Shown here: positions 8,156-14,146 of the stretch, piece after piece | Position numbering within the stretch: the stretch's first letter is position 1 | How the letters are laid out: each line of letters starts with the position of its first letter | DNA from: an uncultured Eubacteriales bacterium | GTDB taxonomy: Bacteria; Bacillota; Clostridia; Oscillospirales; Oscillospiraceae | Direction: 5' to 3' | DNA: 32,050 nucleotides | Assembly (NCBI GenBank): GCA_900552475.1 | Contig: USAC01000014.1 | Location: 1 to 32,050, forward strand | The notes under the pieces: generated by a model | Told to the model about the DNA's origin: nothing | Database searches by the model: none | Seen by the model: only the letters and a program-made list of their open reading frames with translations | Translations under genes and position numbers: made by a program

Positions 8156-10062
8156 TGATTGATGCCTTGTCGAGTATTGAGATAACGGATGCTGATATTG
8201 AAGAAATAGAGCGACTATTTGGTGATGTAAAATTTGATGACGAGCGGCGGCAAATACTAAAACACATGGAAAGCACTGATATACAGGCTTTTCCCGGAAG
8301 TGGGAAAACAACTGTATTAGTTGCTAAACTTGCTATCCTTGCAAAAAAGTGGCCCTACACAGACAAGGGTATTTGCGTGTTGTCGCACACTAATGTTGCC
8401 CGAGACGAGATAGAAGGTCGCATCGGTAATACCGACATTGGAAGATTGTTGCTCTCATACCCTCATTTTATTGGAACTGTCCATTCCTTTTTTGATACCT
8501 TTGTCGGTCTTCCGTGGCTCAGATCAAATAATTACCCAGTAACTATGATTGATACAGAAAGCGTTCTAACGAGAAGATATCGCAAACTTACTTATGGGAC
8601 GCAGCAGTATTTGTCAAAAATCAACAAATCCGAGTATGCATGTGAATCGACATCATTTCCAATTGCTTTGAACCTGACATGTAGTGACCAGACTCCATCT
8701 TATAAAAACATCTACGCTGTTATTGATCAGTCGTTTCAAGAAGGGTATTTTACTTTTGATGAAATGCTGCATATTTCAAAATATGCGTTTGAGCAGTGTG
8801 CATATCTTTCTTCCGCAATACAAGAAAGATTTCCACTACTATTTATTGATGAAGCGCAAGATACGAACACACTGCAATGGTCTTTGATAGATGAGAGCTT
8901 CCCCATCTCCGGATCTTCGATTCGGCAATCCTTTGGTGATGCTAATCAAGCAATCTTTCAGTCCTATAACAACGAGGAAACTGGTGCTGGATTCCCGCAC
9001 GGTGCGTACTTATCAATTTCAAATAGCCATCGATTTGGAGAAGCGATAGCGCAATTAGCTGATCCTCTTGGTGTTGCAGCGAAAGGTCTCACTGGAACAC
9101 TTTCAAAATATGAGAAGTTGAACGGGAAACACACTATTTTCTTATTTGAGCAGGCAACAGATGTTTTACCCGCATATGCAAAGTACTTATTGTCATGCTT
9201 TACAGATGAAGAATTGAACGCTGGTGAAAACTGTTTTGCCGTCGGAATGGTACATACCAAAAACTCTCCTAACGCAAGTGACAAAAACTATCCGATAGGA
9301 GTCAAAGATTATTTTCCAGCCTATGATGCAGATACAACCAGAATATCTTCTAAACCCAAGCAGTGGAGCGATTTTCTCAGTGCCGGCGTGGACAAGTTCA
9401 ATAAGACAAACAACTATTTTTCTATGGTTGAAAGTATTGCCGATGGTCTAAGAACATATATCAGGATGAACTCTAAAATTGAATTGCCAAATGCACATAA
9501 TGCATTTAATTCACTCTTAGGAGCTATCCCAGCAGACAACCAAAAGGCGTTTAGAGAGCAGTTGCTTGCCATAACTGAGCTATCAACATCCTATGCTGCT
9601 ACATGGAGTAGCATCATAGAGTTAGTTCGCTCGTTGCTGGTAAGATTTTTTGGCATCACAAAATATGCTTCGGAGTTTTTTCAACCGACAAACAATATTG
9701 GCGTGTCAGAGGAACTAACCGTCAAAGCTAATAGCAATATAAATACTTTCTCATATCATGAGGGTTCGCGTAAAGTTCAAATTAAACTGTCAAGCATTCA
9801 TGCAGTTAAAGGTCGAACACACTTGGCAACACTCGTATTGGATACATATTGGTATAAAAGAAACCTTAAATCTATCATGCCGTGGCTATGCAATATAGCA
9901 AGTAAATCGCCTAGCGAACGAGATGCCAAACGGCTGAAATGTCATTATGTAGCAATAACGAGAGCAAAGGGGCTGATCTGTCTTGCGGCACCAAAAAGCT
10001 CCATATCCGACAAGGATAAAACGAATTTGATCAAGGCGGGCTGGAATATAACTGAATTATAG
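8155..10062 (+). CDS. gajB: GajB-like UvrD/Rep-type helicase (Gabija)
   Basis: The 635-residue partner of GajA, a superfamily 1 UvrD-like helicase that in Gabija is thought to sense DNA ends and activate GajA. Motifs are in order: Walker A AFPGSGKTT (45-53), the region TVHSFFDTF, motif II IDEAQD (231-236), motif III GDANQAIF, motif V SSIHAVKGRTH, and motif VI HYVAITRAKG (597-606). All look intact. It is longer than the reference GajB (about 495). The start is GTG at 8155, supported by AGGAGG seven bases upstream and the one-base overlap with gajA. Only the XRE gene separates the pair from the leader, and a strong terminator follows. An ordinary Rep/UvrD gene is unlikely because of the OLD-type partner. 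Confidence 0.9.
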   Translation: MIDALSSIEITDADIEEIERLFGDVKFDDERRQILKHMESTDIQAFPGSGKTTVLVAKLAILAKKWPYTDKGICVLSHTNVARDEIEGRIGNTDIGRLLLSYPHFIGTVHSFFDTFVGLPWLRSNNYPVTMIDTESVLTRRYRKLTYGTQQYLSKINKSEYACESTSFPIALNLTCSDQTPSYKNIYAVIDQSFQEGYFTFDEMLHISKYAFEQCAYLSSAIQERFPLLFIDEAQDTNTLQWSLIDESFPISGSSIRQSFGDANQAIFQSYNNEETGAGFPHGAYLSISNSHRFGEAIAQLADPLGVAAKGLTGTLSKYEKLNGKHTIFLFEQATDVLPAYAKYLLSCFTDEELNAGENCFAVGMVHTKNSPNASDKNYPIGVKDYFPAYDADTTRISSKPKQWSDFLSAGVDKFNKTNNYFSMVESIADGLRTYIRMNSKIELPNAHNAFNSLLGAIPADNQKAFREQLLAITELSTSYAATWSSIIELVRSLLVRFFGITKYASEFFQPTNNIGVSEELTVKANSNINTFSYHEGSRKVQIKLSSIHAVKGRTHLATLVLDTYWYKRNLKSIMPWLCNIASKSPSERDAKRLKCHYVAITRAKGLICLAAPKSSISDKDKTNLIKAGWNITEL

Positions 10063-10093
10063 ACTATCATAATTTTCAGACTTAATTTTAATA

Positions 10094-10140
10094 AAAGTGC
10101 CATGCTCAGCCGCTAAGCTAAACATGGCACTTTTTTCTTT
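10094..10140 (+). terminator. Intrinsic terminator after gajB
   Basis: AAGTGCCATG (10095-10104) pairs perfectly with CATGGCACTT (10123-10132) and is followed by TTTTCTTT. It starts 32 bases after the gajB stop and closes the defence operon. Confidence 0.92.
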
Positions 10141-10177
10141 CCAATCCTGCCTGACAGATGCTCATTTCGTAATTTCG

Positions 10178-10216
10178 GTCTAAACCTGTTTTACGAACAC
10201 CCGTCTAAGCCCGTTT
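10178..10216 (+). repeat. Tandem imperfect direct repeats, possible end of the mobile element
   Basis: GTCTAAACCTGTTT (10178-10191) and GTCTAAGCCCGTTT (10203-10216) match at 12 of 14 positions with a 25-base period. They lie in the short gap between the last cargo gene and the first chromosome-like gene, where recombinase-binding end repeats would be expected. The element's recombinase and left end are outside the window, so this is tentative. Confidence 0.35.
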
Positions 10217-10248
10217 GCTCCTGTTTTTTTGCGTTAAATTGTGCGCTT

Positions 10249-10632
10249 TTATTTGGCTTCCTCGCACAGGCGCTTTTCGAGCTGCTTGAGCGCGGCGAAC
10301 GACTCATCGCTGATGACGTGCTCCATCTTGCACGCATCCTCCGCCGCCGTCTCCGACGCCACACCCAGATCCTCCAGCAGCGCCGTGAGCAGCGTGTGCC
10401 GCTCGTAGATCTTCTCGGCCACCGCGCGCCCCGCGTCCGTCAGCGAGATGTGCCCCGTGTCGGGGGACACCTGCACATAGCCGCCGCCGCGCAGAAGACC
10501 CATCGCGCGGCTGACACTGGGCTTGGAATACCCCATATACTCTCCGACGTCGATCGCCCGCACCAGCGCCTTTTCCCTGCTCAGACGCAGAATGGACTCC
10601 AGATACATCTCGCCGGATTCCTGCAAATGCAT
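10249..10632 (-). CDS. DtxR-family iron-dependent transcriptional repressor
   Basis: A 127-residue metalloregulator that represses metal uptake genes when ferrous iron is bound. Residues 1-65 form the winged HTH (DVGEYMGYSKPSVSRAM), and 66-127 the dimerisation/metal domain. Ligand positions match DtxR rather than MntR: Met9, His79, Cys101, Glu104 and His105 (ACKMEHVISDES, like the DtxR motif). Met in place of the MntR Asp and the Cys point to iron. It lacks the C-terminal SH3-like domain of DtxR itself. The ATG is preceded by AAGGGGG. No metal transporter is adjacent, so its targets lie elsewhere. Confidence 0.88.
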   Translation of the reverse strand: MHLQESGEMYLESILRLSREKALVRAIDVGEYMGYSKPSVSRAMGLLRGGGYVQVSPDTGHISLTDAGRAVAEKIYERHTLLTALLEDLGVASETAAEDACKMEHVISDESFAALKQLEKRLCEEAK

Positions 10633-10662
10633 CGCCGCGCCCCCTTTCTTGTCATTCTTTAC

Positions 10663-10691
10663 AGCATATCACAATTTTGCGCAGGCTTCAA
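10663..10691 (-). promoter_or_regulatory. Promoter of the DtxR-family gene (extended -10)
   Basis: Minus strand TTGAAG (10686-10691), 17-base spacer, TATGCT (10663-10668) preceded by TGA, an extended -10. It lies about 30 bases upstream of the ATG. Confidence 0.65.
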
Positions 10692-10747
10692 GTATTTTTC
10701 GCCGCGCTCTTTTGGGGTCGATAAATCGCCCCGTTTCGCAAATTCTG

Positions 10748-10776
10748 TTGCAAATTACAGCCCCATGTGATATGGT
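10748..10776 (+). promoter_or_regulatory. Promoter of the 25-residue ORF
   Basis: TTGCAA (10748-10753), 17-base spacer, TATGGT (10771-10776). Transcription would start near 10783, which gives a 55-base leader before the small ORF. Confidence 0.58.
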
Positions 10777-10812
10777 GATAACAGGCGCTGCACAACGGCA
10801 GGCGGTTGGTCA

Positions 10813-10831
10813 CACCACCCGCAAGGGGGTG
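10813..10831 (+). promoter_or_regulatory. Hairpin sequestering the ribosome binding site of the small ORF
   Basis: CACC-A-CCC (10813-10820) pairs with GGGGGTG (10825-10831) around a GCAA tetraloop, with one bulged A. The G-rich arm is the Shine-Dalgarno sequence of the ORF at 10838, so translation should be poor unless the structure opens. Such sequestration is typical of type I toxin mRNAs. Confidence 0.6.
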
Positions 10832-10837
10832 AGGCTC

Positions 10838-10915
10838 ATGCGGATTACATTACATATCGGGCCTTTTACGGTTACGATTATTGTAAAAAGCAGAAACCGC
10901 CACCCTGGCCGGTGA
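10838..10915 (+). CDS. 25-residue hydrophobic/basic peptide, candidate type I toxin
   Basis: A small ORF of 25 codons starting at ATG 10838 behind a very strong AAGGGGGTGAGG site. The peptide has a short hydrophobic stretch (ITLHIGPFTVTIIV) followed by a basic tail (KSRNRHPGR), a layout seen in small membrane-acting toxins. Its stop codon lies inside the stem of an intrinsic terminator, and it has its own promoter, so it is a complete miniature transcription unit. A convergent consensus promoter on the other strand makes an overlapping antisense RNA. I cannot assign it to a named family. A regulatory leader peptide is the main alternative, although no gene follows on this strand before the terminator. 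Confidence 0.6.
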   Translation: MRITLHIGPFTVTIIVKSRNRHPGR

Positions 10916-10927
10916 CGGTTTCTTTTG
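10883..10927. terminator. Bidirectional terminator shared by the small ORF and the antisense RNA
   Basis: A 12-bp stem with one mismatch pairs 10892-10904 with 10911-10923 around a 6-base loop. On the plus strand it ends in TTTCTTTT. On the minus strand it is followed by TGCTTTTTAC. Both convergent transcripts should therefore end here and overlap through the hairpin. Confidence 0.78.
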
Positions 10928-10978
10928 AGAAACCTCATTAACTCGCTGGGCTAACCGCTTGTCGCAGCGCCCTTTTCT
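10884..10978 (-). ncRNA. Putative antisense RNA, candidate type I antitoxin
   Basis: A consensus promoter at 10985-11012 would start a minus-strand RNA near 10978. That RNA would end at the shared terminator near 10884, giving about 95 bases with no ORF. It overlaps the 3' end of the small ORF's mRNA by about 40 bases in antisense. Its 5' segment (10955-10971, minus strand) is nearly identical to the 5' end of the ORF's mRNA (10784-10798), so the two promoters' leaders form an inverted repeat in the DNA. Existence of the RNA is inferred from promoter and terminator. Confidence 0.52.
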
Positions 10979-10984
10979 ATGCTT

Positions 10985-11012
10985 ATTATACCACACCCGC
11001 CCCTTCTGTCAA
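10985..11012 (-). promoter_or_regulatory. Consensus sigma-A promoter of the antisense RNA
   Basis: Minus strand TTGACA (11007-11012), 16-base spacer, TATAAT (10985-10990). Both hexamers are perfect, among the strongest promoters in the window, and no coding sequence follows within 350 bases. Confidence 0.8.
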
Positions 11013-11073
11013 GGCCGCTTGATTTCCGCAGCCGCGGGATTTTCACCGCAGTCTTCTCGGCGGCGCGCAAATG

Positions 11074-11082
11074 TGGTATACT
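11074..11082 (+). promoter_or_regulatory. Extended -10 promoter of the pyridoxamine kinase gene
   Basis: TGGTATACT (11074-11082) is an extended -10 element, 34 bases before the start codon. The -35 region (TTCTCG at about 11054-11059) is poor, as often seen with extended -10 promoters. Confidence 0.5.
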
Positions 11083-11116
11083 GGGCAGAAACGAACTCTG
11101 AAGGAGCGTATTCTCC

Positions 11117-11953
11117 ATGAAGCGTATCGCAAGTATTCAGGACATCTCCTGCCTTGGGCGATGTTCGCTGACGGTGGCGCTGCCCACCATCTCGGCGATG
11201 GGTGTCGAGTGCGCCGTCGTGCCGACGGCAGTGCTGAGCACGCACACGACGTTTAAAAACTTCACCTGCAAGGACCTCACTGACCAGCTGCGCCCGATCG
11301 CGGAGCACTGGCGCAGCGAGCACCTGCACTTTGACGCAGTCTATACGGGCTATATCGCCTCGCGCGAGCAGGTGCAGCAGGTCTGCGACTTCTATGACTG
11401 CATCCGCAGCGACGATACCCTCCTCTTCGTCGACCCGGCCATGGCTGACCACGGCCGGCTCTACACCGGCTTCGGCCCGGACTTTCCCGCGGCTATGGCG
11501 CAGATCGTCGCCCGTGCGGATGTCGCAGCCCCGAACCTGACGGAGGCGTGTCTTCTGACGGGGACGGAATACCGCGAGGACTACGACGAGGACTACATCC
11601 GCGCGCTGCTCCTGCGCCTGACGGAGCTGGGCGCGAAGCAGGCCGTGCTCACGGGCGTGTCGTTTGACCCGTCTCAGGTCGGCGTGATGGGCTATGACGG
11701 CGCGCGCTTCTTCTCCTACTTCAACCGCCGCGATCCGGCAGTCTACCACGGCACGGGCGACCTGCTCGCCTCCGCGACGGTGGGCGGCCTGATGCGCGGC
11801 CTGCCGCTCGAGCAGGCGCTGCAGCTGGCGGTGGATTTCACGCTCCGCGCCATCGAGCTCACCCGCAGCGACAGCCAGGCGACGTGGTACGGCGTGGAAT
11901 TCGAGCGCGCCATCCCATGGCTCACCCGCCGGCTGGAGGAGCTGGGAAAGTGA
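11117..11953 (+). CDS. pdxK: Pyridoxamine/pyridoxal kinase (ribokinase superfamily)
   Basis: A 278-residue cytoplasmic kinase of the vitamin B6 salvage pathway. It phosphorylates pyridoxal, pyridoxamine or pyridoxine with ATP. The N-terminus IASIQDISCLGRCS is the substrate-side glycine-containing loop of this family. The core FVDPAMADHG is the conserved DP segment, and HGTGDLLASA near residues 211-220 is the anion-hole motif with catalytic Asp215. Length is normal. The start ATG follows AAGGAG at 11 bases. It appears to be a single-gene unit with a hairpin after its stop. The exact vitamer preference cannot be read from sequence. Confidence 0.88.
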   Translation: MKRIASIQDISCLGRCSLTVALPTISAMGVECAVVPTAVLSTHTTFKNFTCKDLTDQLRPIAEHWRSEHLHFDAVYTGYIASREQVQQVCDFYDCIRSDDTLLFVDPAMADHGRLYTGFGPDFPAAMAQIVARADVAAPNLTEACLLTGTEYREDYDEDYIRALLLRLTELGAKQAVLTGVSFDPSQVGVMGYDGARFFSYFNRRDPAVYHGTGDLLASATVGGLMRGLPLEQALQLAVDFTLRAIELTRSDSQATWYGVEFERAIPWLTRRLEELGK

Positions 11954-11968
11954 CGGCTTGTTCTTGAC

Positions 11969-12000
11969 AAACGGCGGTGACCGGTCGGTTATCGCCGTTT
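11969..12000 (+). terminator. Hairpin after the pyridoxamine kinase gene
   Basis: AAACGGCG (11969-11976) pairs with CGCCGTTT (11993-12000), with further pairing inside (ACCG/CGGT). No clear T-run follows, so termination is probable but not assured. Confidence 0.45.
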
Positions 12001-12097
12001 GCGTCTCTTCCGCGCCTGTGCGCGGCGCTTTCATAAAACGCCGCATAAAATTTCCATTTTCTCCCGGCGTATACTTTCCCGCGCGGCGGCCACACTA

Positions 12098-12124
12098 AAG
12101 TCAGGCTTTGTGCCTGACTTTTCA
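12098..12124 (+). terminator. Terminator-like hairpin in the leader of the DUF1540 gene
   Basis: AAGTCAGGC (12098-12106) and GCCTGACTT (12112-12120) are perfect inverted copies with a 5-base loop, and the stem runs into TTTTC. A TATACT (12070-12075) upstream could be the -10 of this gene, which would place the hairpin in the leader as an attenuator. It could also be a back-up terminator for the preceding gene. Confidence 0.5.
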
Positions 12125-12145
12125 TCTTTCAGGGAGGAATCTTCG

Positions 12146-12337
12146 ATGAGCAAGAATTGTACGAACGACGGCTGCAGCTGCACTCCCAACAACGCGATCA
12201 AGTGCAATGTGACGAGCTGCGCGCACCACTGCCAGGACGTGAACAACTGCGGTCTGAGTTCCATTCAGGTCGGCACCCACGAGGCGCACCCCTCCATGGA
12301 TCAATGCACCGACTGTCAGAGCTTTAAGCGCATCTGA
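12146..12337 (+). CDS. DUF1540 cysteine-rich protein
   Basis: A 63-residue protein with nine cysteines (5, 10, 12, 20, 25, 29, 35, 54, 57). The pattern KCNVTSCAHH, then NNCGLSSIQVGTHEAH, ending DQCTDCQSF, is that of DUF1540, a small domain common in Clostridia and thought to bind metal. The function is unknown. ATG 12146 has GGGAGG 9 bases upstream. An alternative long frame starting at 11999 is rejected because it lacks a ribosome binding site and reads through the leader hairpin. Confidence 0.88.
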   Translation: MSKNCTNDGCSCTPNNAIKCNVTSCAHHCQDVNNCGLSSIQVGTHEAHPSMDQCTDCQSFKRI

Positions 12338-12394
12338 CGCCTGCGCCGTCCGGGCTCCGGGCGGCGTTACATACTGTGCAAGGGAGGGATGCCC

Positions 12395-12748
12395 ATGCGC
12401 CCGGCGGGAAAGCTCGGCGTCAGCGGCGCGCTCGCGGGGCTCGCGTGCGGGCTCTTCGGCGGGGGCGGCGGGATGGTGCTCGCGCCGCTGCTGACGCGGT
12501 GGTGCCATGTGGAGGAAAAGCGCGTATTCGCCAACTGCGTGGCCGTGATCTTCCCGCTGTGCGCCCTCTCGGCGGGCGTTTTCCTGCTGCGCACGGGGCT
12601 GGACTTCGGGCAGGCGCTGCCGTATCTCGCGGGCGGGCTGGTCGGCGGACTCGCCGGTGGGAAGCTCTTTCCGCGCGTACCGGGACAGTGGCTGCGGCGG
12701 GTTTTCGCGCTGTTTCTGCTCTACGGCGGCGTGAGGTATCTGCTGTGA
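12395..12748 (+). CDS. TauE/SafE-family half transporter, first subunit
   Basis: A 117-residue hydrophobic protein with about four membrane segments. It carries the glycine-rich GLACGLFGGGGGMVLAPLL motif typical of each half of TauE/SafE (TSUP) anion exporters. A full-length family member has about 250 residues with two such repeats, so this is one half. The start is taken as ATG 12395 because AGGGAGGG lies seven bases upstream; the in-frame ATG at 12389 would touch the ribosome binding site. The stop overlaps the next gene's GTG by four bases. Both halves probably assemble as a heterodimer. The substrate (often sulfite or other small sulfonates in the family) is unknown. Confidence 0.82.
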   Translation: MRPAGKLGVSGALAGLACGLFGGGGGMVLAPLLTRWCHVEEKRVFANCVAVIFPLCALSAGVFLLRTGLDFGQALPYLAGGLVGGLAGGKLFPRVPGQWLRRVFALFLLYGGVRYLL

Positions 12749-13110
12749 GCGGCTTCTGGATCCCCCTGCTTGCGGGCGCGGCGACGGGGGTGCTCTCGGC
12801 GTGGGGCATCGGCGGCGGGACGCTGCTCCTGCTGGTGATGACGCTGCTGCTCGGCGTCGAGCCGCGCACGGCGCAGGGGATCAACCTCCTCTACTTCCTC
12901 CCCACCGCCGGGATGGGGCTGCTGTACCACCGGAAAAACGGTCTGCTCGACCGGGAGCTGCTGCGCCGCACGGTTCCGTGGGGGTTGCTCGCCGCGGCGG
13001 GCGGCGCGCTGCTCGCGTCGATCATCGACTTGACGCTTCTGCGGCGCATCTTCGGCATATACCTCCTCGCCGCTGGGGTCAGCATGCTGCTTCCTTCAAA
13101 AAAAGGGTGA
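12745..13110 (+). CDS. TauE/SafE-family half transporter, second subunit
   Basis: A 121-residue membrane protein with four likely helices and the second TSUP repeat motif GVLSAWGIGGGTLLLLVMTL near the N-terminus, followed by the conserved ARG-type segment (here PRTAQGINLLYFLPTA). The start is GTG 12745, which overlaps the preceding stop in a GTGA arrangement, so it depends on translational coupling. The last codons and stop fall inside a long inverted repeat (13092-13127). It is the partner of the preceding half-size protein; the pair equals one conventional exporter split in two. Confidence 0.82.
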   Translation: MSGFWIPLLAGAATGVLSAWGIGGGTLLLLVMTLLLGVEPRTAQGINLLYFLPTAGMGLLYHRKNGLLDRELLRRTVPWGLLAAAGGALLASIIDLTLLRRIFGIYLLAAGVSMLLPSKKG

Positions 13111-13127
13111 TACCCTTTTTTGAAGGA
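13092..13127. repeat. Long inverted repeat spanning the end of the second TauE gene
   Basis: TCCTTCAAAAAAAGGGT (13092-13108) pairs with ACCCTTTTTTGAAGGA (13112-13127) around a 3-base loop with one extra A. The A/T-rich stem replaces a free T-run. It may fold as a terminator on either strand and protects the convergent gene ends. Confidence 0.6.
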
Positions 13128-13171
13128 GGAGTTTCGCCCCGAGCCGCGAACTCTGTGAGACTTTTTTTACA

Positions 13172-13208
13172 AACAACCCCAGGAAGGGTGATCCTTCCCG
13201 GGGTTGTT
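13172..13208. terminator. Terminator between convergent TauE and rfbD genes
   Basis: AACAACCCC (13172-13180) and GGAAGG (13182-13187) pair with CCTTCC (13193-13198) and GGGGTTGTT (13200-13208), leaving one mismatch. On the minus strand this lies just after the rfbD stop and would end the 11.8-kb polysaccharide operon. Confidence 0.7.
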
Positions 13209-13219
13209 ATAAATATTAG

Positions 13220-14134
13220 TTATTCCGCAATCTCTTTCAGGTACCGCGCGAGGGCATCCTTCCAGTCGGGCAGCGGCGTGAAGCCGTTCGCCGCGAGCTT
13301 GCTCTTGTCGAGACGGCTGTTGAAGGGGCGCGCGGCCTTGGACACGCCGTACTCCGCCGTCGTGACGGGCTGCACCTTCGTCGCGCGGCCGGCCTGACGG
13401 AAAATCTCGCAGGCGAAGTCATACCACGAGATATAGCCGCCCTCGTTCGTGGCGTGGTAATAGCCGTACTTCTCCGACTCGATCATGTCCACCAGCAGGC
13501 GGGCGAGGTCGTAGGTATAGGTCGGCGTGCCGATCTGGTCGCAGACGACGCGGAGCGTATCGTGCGTCTCGGAGAGCTTGAGCATGGTCTTGATGAAGTT
13601 GCTGCCGTTGAGACCAAAGACCCACGCGATGCGGACGATGAAATACTTCTCGAGCGCGCCGCTCACGGCCAGTTCGCCGCCGAGCTTGCTCTGCCCGTAG
13701 ACGTTCAGGGGCTGATAGTCCTTGCAGTCCGGATCCCACGGCGTCTCGCCCTGACCGTTGAAGACATAGTCGGTGGAGATATACATCATCTTGCAGTCCA
13801 GCTCCCTGCAGACGGCGGCGATGTTCGCCGTGCCCTGCACGTTGATGGCCTGCACCTTGGCCTGCTTGTCGGCGTCCTCGGCCGCATCCACGGCCGTCCA
13901 CGCGGCGCAGTGGATCACCGCGTCAGGGTGCACGGCGGAGATGACCTCGCGCACCTGCGCGGCGTTCGTGATGTCCATGGGGACATAGGCCGCCTTCGTC
14001 ACGGCGGAGCCGTCGGCGATGCCGCTGTAGGCCGGGGCCAGATCGCTCCCGACGCCCTCGTGGCCGCGCGCGGCCAACTCATTCATCACATCGTGGCCGA
14101 GCTGCCCGGCCACACCAGTTACCAGAATCTTCAT
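13220..14134 (-). CDS. rfbD: dTDP-4-dehydrorhamnose reductase
   Basis: The last step of dTDP-L-rhamnose synthesis: NAD(P)H reduction of dTDP-4-dehydro-L-rhamnose. A 304-residue short-chain dehydrogenase with the Rossmann motif TGVAGQLG near the N-terminus, the STDYVFNGQG segment, and the catalytic YGQSK (YxxxK). The start is set at ATG 14134, with AAGGAG nine bases upstream; a TTG two codons earlier is too close to it. It is the last gene of the operon, 12 bases after rfbB, in the order rfbA-rfbC-rfbB-rfbD. Length and motifs are complete. Confidence 0.93.
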   Translation of the reverse strand: MKILVTGVAGQLGHDVMNELAARGHEGVGSDLAPAYSGIADGSAVTKAAYVPMDITNAAQVREVISAVHPDAVIHCAAWTAVDAAEDADKQAKVQAINVQGTANIAAVCRELDCKMMYISTDYVFNGQGETPWDPDCKDYQPLNVYGQSKLGGELAVSGALEKYFIVRIAWVFGLNGSNFIKTMLKLSETHDTLRVVCDQIGTPTYTYDLARLLVDMIESEKYGYYHATNEGGYISWYDFACEIFRQAGRATKVQPVTTAEYGVSKAARPFNSRLDKSKLAANGFTPLPDWKDALARYLKEIAE

Positions 14135-14146
14135 ACTCAACGCTCC

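Noticed and set aside
10318..10770. Plus-strand frame opposite the DtxR-like gene
   Set aside because: His/Arg-rich antisense shadow; the minus-strand protein has complete HTH and metal ligands.
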